Positions 24,256 through 31,378 of a stretch of DNA of 44,402 nucleotides are shown one piece after another. Position numbers and translations under genes: made by a program. The stretch's first letter is position 1. Each line of letters starts with the position of its first letter. The DNA is taken from IMG/VR virus record IMGVR_UViG_3300042893_001710, positions 1-44,402 of that record. One strand, written 5' to 3'. The stretch comes from a virus. Below the pieces are notes generated by a model. The model did not search any database and had not been told where the DNA came from. It worked only from the letters and a program-made list of their open reading frames with translations.

Positions 24256-24688
24256 ACTGACCATTGCCAATGAGATGAAGATGTTTGACCGCAAGGTCAG
24301 ATCATTCTACGACGACCTTACCGCAGAAGAAAAGAAAAAGTTTTCAAACTATCTCATGATACGCTGGGGCTCGGCAGTAGAAGGTTCAAGAGAATTGCAA
24401 GAGTTTTATGTGATTGCCACTAACGAAAGATTGAACAAACACTTCTTCAATGTAAGCAAACACCCAAAACTGCAATGGCTCATGGCCACTAGTGTAAGTC
24501 CAGATTTAGGATCGCAACGCCATCCTTGGATTGCTCCTAAGAAAAAACAAGCTGGCCTTAGTGCCAAACGCAAAGCACTAATGGCAATGTATCCACACTA
24601 TAAAGATGATGAGATAGATGTTATGGCAGCAATCACAACACAAAAAGAAATTGACGCATACAACCGCGCTGCCGGCAATGAAAAATGA
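24245..24688 (+). CDS. Possible clamp-loader small subunit (gp62-like)
   Basis: This 147-residue helical protein may be a divergent gp62, the small subunit of the gp44/62 sliding-clamp loader. The weak support is an LQWLMATSVSP...PWIAPKK stretch resembling the YLMAAVPRGKRYGKWAK region of T4 gp62, and a C-terminal helical MYPHYKDDEIDVMAAI segment as in aquatic phage versions. Neither gp44 nor gp45 lies in this window, so linkage does not help. It overlaps the next gene by 4 nt. Confidence 0.4.
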   Translation: MSDKLTIANEMKMFDRKVRSFYDDLTAEEKKKFSNYLMIRWGSAVEGSRELQEFYVIATNERLNKHFFNVSKHPKLQWLMATSVSPDLGSQRHPWIAPKKKQAGLSAKRKALMAMYPHYKDDEIDVMAAITTQKEIDAYNRAAGNEK

Positions 24689-25392
24689 TCCAGCAATTGG
24701 TTGTAAATGGATGCAGTTACACCCATTCTTATGCATTGGGCAATGGACACACTGATCTAGCACAGCGGTTAGGTATAACTCAAGCCAACAGCATTGCCAT
24801 CAGTGGCAGTGCCAACAGCAGGATACTGCGCACCACTCTCAAACACAGTTACACAGCACCTCCTACGCTGTATGTGTTGGGCATGACATTCCTTAGTAGA
24901 TTAGAAATACCCATCTGCGAACCAGAAAATGATTTTGAAGGACGATGGGTAAATCCGCAAAATCAAGAGTTTGCCTACAGATGGCAAACTGGCTGGAACC
25001 AAAAAGAGTCCGAGCAGTTTGTAGACACCAAACTCAAAACTGAAGTGTACAGCATTTTGGATCGTACTGAAGATCTCATGTACCGCATGCTCAGCACAAT
25101 TGACAGTTTGAAATCTAGAGGACATCGAGTGCTGATGTTTCAACAGGCTGATGATTTGTATCACAAATACCTAACAGATCCCAGATTGAGTTTGTTGAGT
25201 CGTCCAGAAATTGTCAATGGATATCGATGGCGAGCAACTGAATGGCAAGCAACTCAAGGTGTAGAACCCAAAAAGTACCCTCCAGGCTCGCCTTATGTTC
25301 CTCCGGATATGACACATCCGGCTATAGGTCACCACCACAAGCTCAATGAGTTCTTGACATCTTACATACAAGAGCATAAAATACTACAATGA
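24685..25392 (+). CDS. SGNH-hydrolase-like protein 2
   Basis: This 235-residue protein has the Ser block VNGCSYTHSY, an AISGSANSRILRTTL block and the C-terminal HPAIGHHHKLNEFL His block. The ISGSxNxRILRT pattern is shared with the gene at 26783, showing common descent. It overlaps the genes on both sides by 4 nt (ATGA). The last codons contain a perfect TTGACA promoter for the following gene. It may be an esterase or transferase acting on a glycan; the substrate is unknown. Confidence 0.62.
   Translation: MIQQLVVNGCSYTHSYALGNGHTDLAQRLGITQANSIAISGSANSRILRTTLKHSYTAPPTLYVLGMTFLSRLEIPICEPENDFEGRWVNPQNQEFAYRWQTGWNQKESEQFVDTKLKTEVYSILDRTEDLMYRMLSTIDSLKSRGHRVLMFQQADDLYHKYLTDPRLSLLSRPEIVNGYRWRATEWQATQGVEPKKYPPGSPYVPPDMTHPAIGHHHKLNEFLTSYIQEHKILQ
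25354..25382 (+). promoter_or_regulatory. Sigma70 promoter, leaderless geometry (TTGACA-17-TAAAAT)
   Basis: A perfect -35 TTGACA (25354-25359), 17 bp, -10 TAAAAT (25377-25382), and 6 nt to the ATG at 25389. It is encoded within the end of the SGNH-like gene. Confidence 0.8.
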
Positions 25393-26060
25393 CCCAATGC
25401 CAATACTGCAAGAAAGACTTTGCTCGAGAAACCAGTCTAGCAGTTCATGTGTGTGAGCCCAAACGGCGCAGACAGGAACGAGCAGAACGCGGTGTAGAAT
25501 TAGGCTTTCAAGCATATATCCGGTTTTACGAAATGAGCCAAGGTTCGGCCCGGCTCAAGACATTTGACGACTTTGCTGACTCGCCTTACTATCGTGCGTT
25601 TGTGAAGTTTGGGCGCTATTGTGTGAGCACAAGAACAATCAATCCCAAACAGTTTCTTGAGTGGCTGTTGAAAAACAACAAGAAGATTGACCGTTGGGCC
25701 AGTGATCAACTGTACACAGAATATCTCATACAACATTTGCCTGCGGAGAATGTAAACGATGCATTAGCTAGAGCAGTAGAGTTTGGCATGGACTGGGCAG
25801 AAAAAAATTCAGCACAGCCACAAGACTGCTTGAGATATGGCAGCACTCCGGCCATGTGCTATGCAGTCACAACAGGCAGGATATCACCCTGGGTGATTTA
25901 CAATTCAGAGTCAGGGCAACGGTTCTTGGGTGAACTCACTCCCGATCAGATCAACATGGTATGGCCTTACATTGACTCAGATGTATGGCAGAAAAAGTTT
26001 CACAACTATCCTGCTGATCAAGAATACGCAAAAGACATATTGAGCAAGGCAGGTTGGTAA
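25389..26060 (+). CDS. Conserved phage protein with N-terminal zinc-finger-like motif
   Basis: This 223-residue protein starts with CQYCKKDFARETSLAVHVC, a C2H2/C2HC-type finger (C4, C7, H20, C22) of the kind that binds DNA or RNA. The remainder is helical with conserved Trp and Tyr, function unknown. It resembles a conserved protein in aquatic T4-like phages. The ATG overlaps the previous stop and lies 6 nt after a strong -10, so it may be expressed both by coupling and from a leaderless message. Confidence 0.7.
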   Translation: MTQCQYCKKDFARETSLAVHVCEPKRRRQERAERGVELGFQAYIRFYEMSQGSARLKTFDDFADSPYYRAFVKFGRYCVSTRTINPKQFLEWLLKNNKKIDRWASDQLYTEYLIQHLPAENVNDALARAVEFGMDWAEKNSAQPQDCLRYGSTPAMCYAVTTGRISPWVIYNSESGQRFLGELTPDQINMVWPYIDSDVWQKKFHNYPADQEYAKDILSKAGW

Positions 26061-26061
26061 C

Positions 26062-26430
26062 ATGGCAACAGTAATATTTTTAACACTCATACTCTTACAG
26101 ATCAAACACTGGTATATTGACTTTGTGGATCAAAGCATGACGGAGGTCAATCACAAAGGCGTGTACGGACATTGGGTAGGCATGCGGCACAGTCTCAAAC
26201 AAGGTATTGGCACAGCCGTGTGTGTTGGTCTAGTGGTTGGTCCGGCCTATTGGCCAGCCAGCATAATAATGGGCGTGATAGATGCTGTGTCTCACTATCA
26301 CATTGATTGGGCCAAAATGAACTGGGGCAATAGAGACCTTCAGAATCCCAGCTTCTGGGCACACTTGGGCTTGGATCAGATGGCACATCAGTTGACTTAC
26401 ATTGGCCTTGTGGCTATAATTGCATTATGA
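26062..26430 (+). CDS. DUF3307-like membrane protein
   Basis: This 122-residue membrane protein has a His/Asp pattern (KHWYIDFVDQ, then GHWVGMRHSLKQG, DAVSHYHIDWAKMNWG and LDQMAHQLTYIG) typical of DUF3307, a family of phage and bacterial membrane proteins of unknown function. I see hydrophobic segments at about residues 1-14, 50-75 and 105-122. The conserved His and Asp near the membrane suggest metal binding. Its last codons hold the next promoter, and it overlaps the next gene by 4 nt. Confidence 0.75.
   Translation: MATVIFLTLILLQIKHWYIDFVDQSMTEVNHKGVYGHWVGMRHSLKQGIGTAVCVGLVVGPAYWPASIIMGVIDAVSHYHIDWAKMNWGNRDLQNPSFWAHLGLDQMAHQLTYIGLVAIIAL
26392..26420 (+). promoter_or_regulatory. Sigma70 promoter, leaderless geometry (TTGACT-17-TATAAT)
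   Basis: The -35 TTGACT (26392-26397) and perfect -10 TATAAT (26415-26420) are separated by 17 bp, with 6 nt to the ATG at 26427. Confidence 0.83.
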
Positions 26431-26786
26431 TTAGATCTATTAACGGCAGCAAATACATTCAAGTATCAGGTGGCATGTTCACCAATCCATACATCAGTCC
26501 AGGTGCAAGCGGAGCAGGCATGGTGCGGTGGAGTCCCAGCATGAACTGTTTGGAAATTAATGATGGCAACTCCTGGCAATCGCTTCACTCATCACATCCT
26601 ATGATTTCACTCTCATCAGACGCTGAAACCTTATTAGATTGGGCGCGAGCCAAGCGTGATGAAGAATGGCGCATTGCTGCCCTAGCAGCCAAGCATCCTA
26701 CAGTGGCAGATGCCTTGGCAGCAGTTCAACTGGCCAAAGAGAAACTACAAGTTGTGACTGCACTGTGTGATACTGATTCAAAATGA
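26427..26786 (+). CDS. Conserved hypothetical phage protein
   Basis: This 119-residue protein has an N-terminal beta-type region (GSKYIQVSGGMFTNPYISP, then GMVRWSPSMNCLEINDGNSWQSL) that looks like segments of phage structural or fibre proteins. The C-terminal part is helical and rich in Ala (about residues 70-115). No function is recognised. It overlaps the SGNH-like gene by 4 nt and is expected to have a leaderless transcript. Confidence 0.65.
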   Translation: MIRSINGSKYIQVSGGMFTNPYISPGASGAGMVRWSPSMNCLEINDGNSWQSLHSSHPMISLSSDAETLLDWARAKRDEEWRIAALAAKHPTVADALAAVQLAKEKLQVVTALCDTDSK

Positions 26787-27577
26787 GTGCAGACATTGAT
26801 TTTCCAATAGTGTATTGCAATGGCGATAGTTACAGTGATGAAAATTATTATCCAACATTAAAAAATCAAACCTATGCACATGTGGTCGGAGAGTATTTTC
26901 AGGGATTTGTAGTAAACAATGCAATAAGTGGCAGTTGCAATCGACGTATATTAAGAACTGCTGTTCATGATTTAACGCATCAAAGAACGTTAAATCCAGA
27001 TCAAAAAATAATTGCATTGATTGGATTATCATTTGAACTCAGAAGTGAAATATGGAACAATAATAAAATTCCACGCAACGAGTCTGAATCAAATTTTGAA
27101 ACTCACATTTTTACAGAAGAAATAAATTGGCGCAAAATGCTTCTAGCTGGCAAAGACATAGGATTGAAAAAAAACAAACATAGAATTGATCAAAAATTTT
27201 TTGACAAATACAGTCAAGGTCGTGCATACTACTACAGTCCTTATGCAGAGAGGACTAATCTTTTATGCGACTTAATGATGTTTCAGGCGCTGATGCAACA
27301 ACTAGACATACAGTTTTTAATATTTCAAGCGCCAATGGCTGAAAAACTAGAATCTGAATACCTACTTGACTTTTTTAAATCACATCTAAAAAGTGAAAAT
27401 TTCTTTGACTTTGAAACTTTTGGATTTGCACGTTGGTGCTGTCAACAAGGATTTGTTCCGTTGGATTTTAAAGATCGGCCCGACATTGCACACTATGGTC
27501 CAGATGCACATCGTGCATTTGCTGAACAAATTCTTATACCACATTTAGAAAAATATGAGCGCAGACATCGACATTGA
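26783..27577 (+). CDS. SGNH-hydrolase-like protein 3 (inserted before the DnaE-like gene)
   Basis: This 264-residue protein has the Ser block CNGDSYSDENYY, the block AISGSCNRRILRTAV shared with the gene at 24685, and a C-terminal DIAHYGPDAHRAFAEQIL His block. It reads clearly more AT-rich than its neighbours. Its first codons (MSADID) nearly repeat the first codons of the next, unrelated gene at 27555, which suggests it was inserted at that gene's start. It overlaps the next gene by 23 nt. Likely an esterase or transferase; substrate unknown. Confidence 0.62.
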   Translation: MSADIDFPIVYCNGDSYSDENYYPTLKNQTYAHVVGEYFQGFVVNNAISGSCNRRILRTAVHDLTHQRTLNPDQKIIALIGLSFELRSEIWNNNKIPRNESESNFETHIFTEEINWRKMLLAGKDIGLKKNKHRIDQKFFDKYSQGRAYYYSPYAERTNLLCDLMMFQALMQQLDIQFLIFQAPMAEKLESEYLLDFFKSHLKSENFFDFETFGFARWCCQQGFVPLDFKDRPDIAHYGPDAHRAFAEQILIPHLEKYERRHRH

Positions 27578-28133
27578 TGTGCCGGATAGAACGGCGGTGT
27601 TGAAACTGATTCAACACACTGCCGCACGGCAACTGCATCAAGGTCAAGTGCGTAAACACAATTCGGGCATCTATATCACAGACATTCCACAGGACATACC
27701 CAACGGCTGTGCAGCCATAGACTATGAGTCAGCAGAACAGCGTGGATACTTCAAGATAGACCTGTTGAACATGAGTGTGTATCAGTTGATCCGTGATCCT
27801 GCACACTATGCAGAAATGTTAGCAGCCTCCCCGCCCTGGCACAGACTGTGGACTGACACTGTTTGGACCAGTCAGTTGGTGCATGTGGGCAATTACACAG
27901 ACTTGATGGTGTCCATGCAGCCAGATTCAATACCTAGAATGGCAGCATTTATTTCAGTTATCCGACCAGGCAAAGCACACTTGCAAAATCGTCCGTGGAC
28001 CGAAGTATTTGCCGAAGTGTGGAACGGGGATGATTCACGCGGATACACATTTAAGAAAAGCCACGCAGTTTCCTACGCGGCCCTTGTTGCCCTACACATG
28101 AATCTACTTAATCAAGACGCCGCACAAGTGTGA
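27555..28133 (+). CDS. Miniature DnaE-like (DNA polymerase III alpha-type) protein
   Basis: This 192-residue protein resembles the catalytic core of bacterial DNA polymerase III alpha, cut to small islands. ADIDIDVPDR (D6, D8) matches the DxD of the active site, FKIDLLNMSV (D69) matches the third Asp region, and MQPDSIPRMAAFISVIRPGK and FKKSHAVSYA match the finger segments. Cellular DnaE is over 1100 residues. Similar short proteins occur in aquatic T4-like phages. It cannot be a complete polymerase; it could be a regulator, a nuclease or a decoy partner. Its 3' end overlaps the antisense gene by 26 nt. Confidence 0.72.
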   Translation: MSADIDIDVPDRTAVLKLIQHTAARQLHQGQVRKHNSGIYITDIPQDIPNGCAAIDYESAEQRGYFKIDLLNMSVYQLIRDPAHYAEMLAASPPWHRLWTDTVWTSQLVHVGNYTDLMVSMQPDSIPRMAAFISVIRPGKAHLQNRPWTEVFAEVWNGDDSRGYTFKKSHAVSYAALVALHMNLLNQDAAQV

Positions 28134-28485
28134 TTGATTTTCGCTTGGTTTTCTTGCGAGCAATGTCCATCAAACTGCAAGCTGGCCCGTGTAAAATTTC
28201 AAGATCTTTGTTGGAGAATGTGCGTAGTGTAGGGCGAAACTTGTCCCACTCGCCACGCAAAAAGATGTTTATGGGTATACTTCTATTGCTTTCCCACCAC
28301 CAGGTGGCTGCTAATTCCAAGTATTCTAGTTTGGCGTCTTGAGTTAGTACAGCACCAAAATCGTAGATGGTAGTGACAGCATCGTCTTTGTTTTGCACCA
28401 CACCCACATATTCTTCATTGGCGTAAACGCACAGCGTTATAAACGGATATTTTACCGCCAATTTTTGAAAGATATCATTGCCCAT
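28108..28485 (-). CDS. Conserved hypothetical protein on the minus strand
   Basis: This 125-residue protein is the only minus-strand gene outside the glycan island. It has a beta-rich N-terminal half and a conserved-looking WWWESNRSIPINIFL segment, then a basic C-terminus (ARKKTKRKSITLVRR). I associate it with a conserved T4-like phage protein of unknown function. It ends inside the 3' end of the DnaE-like gene. Its start is 20 nt from the divergent virion gene. No clear promoter of its own is visible. Confidence 0.65.
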   Translation of the reverse strand: MGNDIFQKLAVKYPFITLCVYANEEYVGVVQNKDDAVTTIYDFGAVLTQDAKLEYLELAATWWWESNRSIPINIFLRGEWDKFRPTLRTFSNKDLEILHGPACSLMDIARKKTKRKSITLVRRLD

Positions 28486-28490
28486 AAATA
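28483..28490 (+). promoter_or_regulatory. Late-type promoter CATAAATA
   Basis: The motif CCATAAATATTG ends 15 nt before the ATG at 28506 of a virion-type gene. It overlaps the start codon of the minus-strand gene. Confidence 0.6.
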
Positions 28491-28505
28491 TTGTTTGAGG
28501 ATCCT

Positions 28506-29576
28506 ATGTATTCAACCACCGTTTACTTATACCAGCAAATTACCAAAGTCTTGTTAGTTGACACCAGTGGTGGATATTTCACAGCGAGGTACGACCCAGT
28601 GTATGCAAAACAATTAACCGTAAACAAAGGCGTAGACAATGTGCTACTGTTTGAATTTATCAATCAAGAAGAGAAGCCAGTAAACATTACGGGCAGCTCT
28701 TTTGTGTTTAGATTGATGAATCAAACTGGCGATCAACTGTTGGTTGAAAAGCCCATGGTCACACTCAGCGCCACACTGGGCAGAGTAAAAGTAGTGCTGG
28801 ACAATGCGGATACCATTAACATTACAGCACAGCCCGGCAGTTACAGCATACAGCGCACAGCAGGAGACTATGTGCAGGCCGCTTATGTGGATGCTAATTC
28901 AGGTGCTAGAGCAGACTGCAACATTGTAGACTCAGTGTTTCCTGCATTGGTGCCTAGCCAAATGCTTACCATTCCCACAATCTATGGTAAAGCACAACAA
29001 CTGCAACCTGGACCCACAAACTATCCTGATTGGGCACTAACACCACAACCGGTAAACACTACGCAACTTACAGAATTCTATTCTAGTCATATTCCCACTA
29101 GCGGACAAAGCCTAACCACTGTGAAAATGGACATGGATCACTATACCGGAACTGTTAAGTTTCAAGCAGCAGACACTTACGAATCAGTTTGGTATGATGT
29201 TACTGCAAGTTTTGAATTTTTTAATGAAACTTCCACACAGTATTTTAACATTGTGGGTTTTTACAACTTGATCCGAGCTGGATTTAACAACAGCCAAGGA
29301 TTTGGCGCATCAGCCACAGCACAAGTAGCTAATGGAGTAGTAACAGGTATTACTGTGAACAATAGTGGTCAGGGCTATGTGGCACCTCCTAAGATTCAAA
29401 TTTTGGGCAATGGTTCGGGCGCCGAAGCCATTGTAACTAGTGTGGGCAATGGGCAGATTGGACCAATCACTGTCACAAATGGTGGATCAGGATATTTGCC
29501 ATTGCAATACCAAGGCACCATAGCAGCCACAGTATTAATCACCACAGGTTATATTACCAACCTCCAATATCGTTGA
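28506..29576 (+). CDS. Virion structural protein (tail or baseplate type, probable)
   Basis: This 356-residue, beta-rich protein is probably a virion component. The C-terminal part has two Gly-rich repeats of the type AxVxNGxVTGITVNNSGQGY and IGPITVTNGGSGY, with GNGSGAEA between them, a pattern seen in T4-like tail and fibre proteins. The N-terminal part includes a VLLFEFINQEEKPVNITGSS segment. The ATG at 28506 has a GAGG ribosome site and a late-type promoter, consistent with late expression. Its stop overlaps the -35 of the primase promoter. Confidence 0.65.
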   Translation: MYSTTVYLYQQITKVLLVDTSGGYFTARYDPVYAKQLTVNKGVDNVLLFEFINQEEKPVNITGSSFVFRLMNQTGDQLLVEKPMVTLSATLGRVKVVLDNADTINITAQPGSYSIQRTAGDYVQAAYVDANSGARADCNIVDSVFPALVPSQMLTIPTIYGKAQQLQPGPTNYPDWALTPQPVNTTQLTEFYSSHIPTSGQSLTTVKMDMDHYTGTVKFQAADTYESVWYDVTASFEFFNETSTQYFNIVGFYNLIRAGFNNSQGFGASATAQVANGVVTGITVNNSGQGYVAPPKIQILGNGSGAEAIVTSVGNGQIGPITVTNGGSGYLPLQYQGTIAATVLITTGYITNLQYR

Positions 29577-29601
29577 TTTAGTACAGCTGATCTGCTATAC
29601 T
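29573..29601 (+). promoter_or_regulatory. Sigma70 promoter, leaderless geometry (TTGATT-17-TATACT)
   Basis: The -35 TTGATT (29573-29578) and -10 TATACT (29596-29601) are separated by 17 bp, with 6 nt to the primase ATG at 29608. It also overlaps the stop codon of the virion gene. Confidence 0.75.
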
Positions 29602-29607
29602 GTATAG

Positions 29608-30591
29608 ATGCTTGACATCCTTGCGTATCTACCTGCAAAAAGAAAGCCCACACCATCAGGTTGGTTGAGCTTCAATGCGGTTTGCTGTCAGCACAATGGC
29701 AGCACAAGAGACACCAGAGGTCGTGCCGGACTCAAAGCCACTGAAGCAGCATGGAGTTATCACTGTTTCAATTGTTCATACACAGCCAGTTTCATCATGG
29801 GTCGTACACTGAGCGTCAAAGCTCGCAGACTGCTGACATGGATGGGTGTGCCTGACAACGAAATTGAAATGCTCAATTTAGAAAGCCTGCGGCATCGTAG
29901 TATACATGGTATATTGGAAGATAGACAACAGGCTTGGAATCACTTGGCCGGTATCACCTTTGAAGAACGTGATTTGCCACCATTTGCTGAGTTACTAACA
30001 TCTGAGCACCAGATGCATTGGGACTATGTGCAGGGCAGACGTGTGCCCGAAGACTTTCCCATGATGGTACAGACGCAACATGATGGCATTCATTGGACAC
30101 GCCCGCACGTGGTTGTACCATTCACATACGAAAATAAAATTGTAGGTTACACTTGCAGATTTTTAGACAACCGTCAACCCAAGTTTATTTCAGACAGCCA
30201 ACCAGGCTATGTGTTTGGCACAGACTTACAACACAAGGATTGGACCAACGTGATTGTAACCGAAGGCATCTTTGATGCACTCAGCATTGGTGGTGTAGCG
30301 GTCATGCACAATACTGTAAGTGAAGCACAAGCTCGACTGATACGCAATCTAGGTCGAGACATAACTGTAGTACCTGACCAGGATCTTGCAGGGGTAGAAC
30401 TGATTGATCGTGCGGTGGAACTGGGATGGGCGGTAAGTATACCCGAGTGGCCAGACGGCTGTAAAGATGTTAATGATGCTGTAATTGCATTAGGGCGTGT
30501 TGGCACCTTGCTAACTATAATAGCAGCTAGAGAAACCAGTAAGATTAAAATAGAACTAAGGAAGAAACAACTTGTTAAAAGAATACAATAA
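29608..30591 (+). CDS. 61: gp61 DNA primase
   Basis: Synthesises RNA primers for lagging-strand replication, as part of the gp41/gp61 primosome. It has an N-terminal zinc ribbon (C26, C27, H29 region and C53, C56), a TOPRIM core with VTEGIFDAL (E219) and VPDQDLAG (D257, D259), and 327 residues, close to T4 gp61 (342). No ribosome site precedes the ATG and the promoter at 29573 places the transcript start on it. It ends within the SGNH-like gene, which separates it from gp41. Confidence 0.9.
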   Translation: MLDILAYLPAKRKPTPSGWLSFNAVCCQHNGSTRDTRGRAGLKATEAAWSYHCFNCSYTASFIMGRTLSVKARRLLTWMGVPDNEIEMLNLESLRHRSIHGILEDRQQAWNHLAGITFEERDLPPFAELLTSEHQMHWDYVQGRRVPEDFPMMVQTQHDGIHWTRPHVVVPFTYENKIVGYTCRFLDNRQPKFISDSQPGYVFGTDLQHKDWTNVIVTEGIFDALSIGGVAVMHNTVSEAQARLIRNLGRDITVVPDQDLAGVELIDRAVELGWAVSIPEWPDGCKDVNDAVIALGRVGTLLTIIAARETSKIKIELRKKQLVKRIQ

Positions 30592-31378
30592 ACTTTGGGT
30601 ATTTGGCGACAGTTATACAACACCATATGTTTGTGTAGATCCAGTTGACAGTTTTTGGGGTCTAGCTGCAAAATCACTAAATGTGAACACAATTGTCAAT
30701 TGCTCACGTTCAGGAAATAGTTTTGCAACAGTTCAACATTTACTGATAGGAATGTCTCAAGAGATTGACTGGGACCGTGACATGATATTTGTAGGAGTTC
30801 CTCCGTTGGAGCGTATCACAATTTTTGACAATCATAGAAATACGGGATATCATGGACACAATATTAACACCAACACGTGGGAAGTTGATCAATTTGACAT
30901 TGCAGCCCATCGAGGACTTGTTTGTTTGCAAAACTATGGCCAAGATCAACAGTTAATTTTACACCACGATCGCAGTTGGCTCGAAACTGATATATTGAGA
31001 CAGATATTTTTACTTACTCGATGGTTAGACAGTATCGATGCTAACTATTTGATTATTAATTTAAGCAAAAATTTAGATAGCAATAACTGTTGGGGACCAA
31101 GCAATTTTGTCCTGCCATATTGCAAAGATCACGAAAAGTGTATATTATTTGACAAAACATATCATGGCATAAACATCGGGGTCAATAAACCTGCAGACTT
31201 TGACGCACCAGAAGGACACCATGGACCAGCTGGCAATCGGTATTTTTTTGAACAGTCATTGCTACCAAAACTAAAAGAATGCTACACACAGCAAATTGAT
31301 TCAGACACCCCTACTGAAGTGTTAGATGCACTTACATTATACTTGGACTATATTCATGCTAAAAGATTACGGACTTGA
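30572..31378 (+). CDS. SGNH-hydrolase-like protein 4 (inserted between primase and helicase)
   Basis: This 268-residue protein has FGDSYTTPY at the N-terminus (catalytic Ser), SRSGNSFATVQ as a block II-like loop, and a C-terminal HHGPAGNRYFFEQSLLP His block like the gene at 26783. The start is a TTG at 30572 with AAGGA about 9 nt upstream. The first codons (MLKEYN) nearly repeat those of the downstream gp41 (MLKDYG), suggesting insertion at the gp41 start. It reads AT-rich. It overlaps gp61 by 20 nt and gp41 by 23 nt. Confidence 0.6.
   Translation: MLKEYNKLWVFGDSYTTPYVCVDPVDSFWGLAAKSLNVNTIVNCSRSGNSFATVQHLLIGMSQEIDWDRDMIFVGVPPLERITIFDNHRNTGYHGHNINTNTWEVDQFDIAAHRGLVCLQNYGQDQQLILHHDRSWLETDILRQIFLLTRWLDSIDANYLIINLSKNLDSNNCWGPSNFVLPYCKDHEKCILFDKTYHGINIGVNKPADFDAPEGHHGPAGNRYFFEQSLLPKLKECYTQQIDSDTPTEVLDALTLYLDYIHAKRLRT

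Noticed and set aside
31338-31343. TATACT before gp41 as a leaderless promoter
   Set aside because: It is 12 nt, not 6 nt, from the ATG and has no -35 at 17 bp.
26783-31378. The SGNH-like genes as homing endonucleases
   Set aside because: They sit at insertion-like junctions but show no LAGLIDADG, GIY-YIG or HNH motif.
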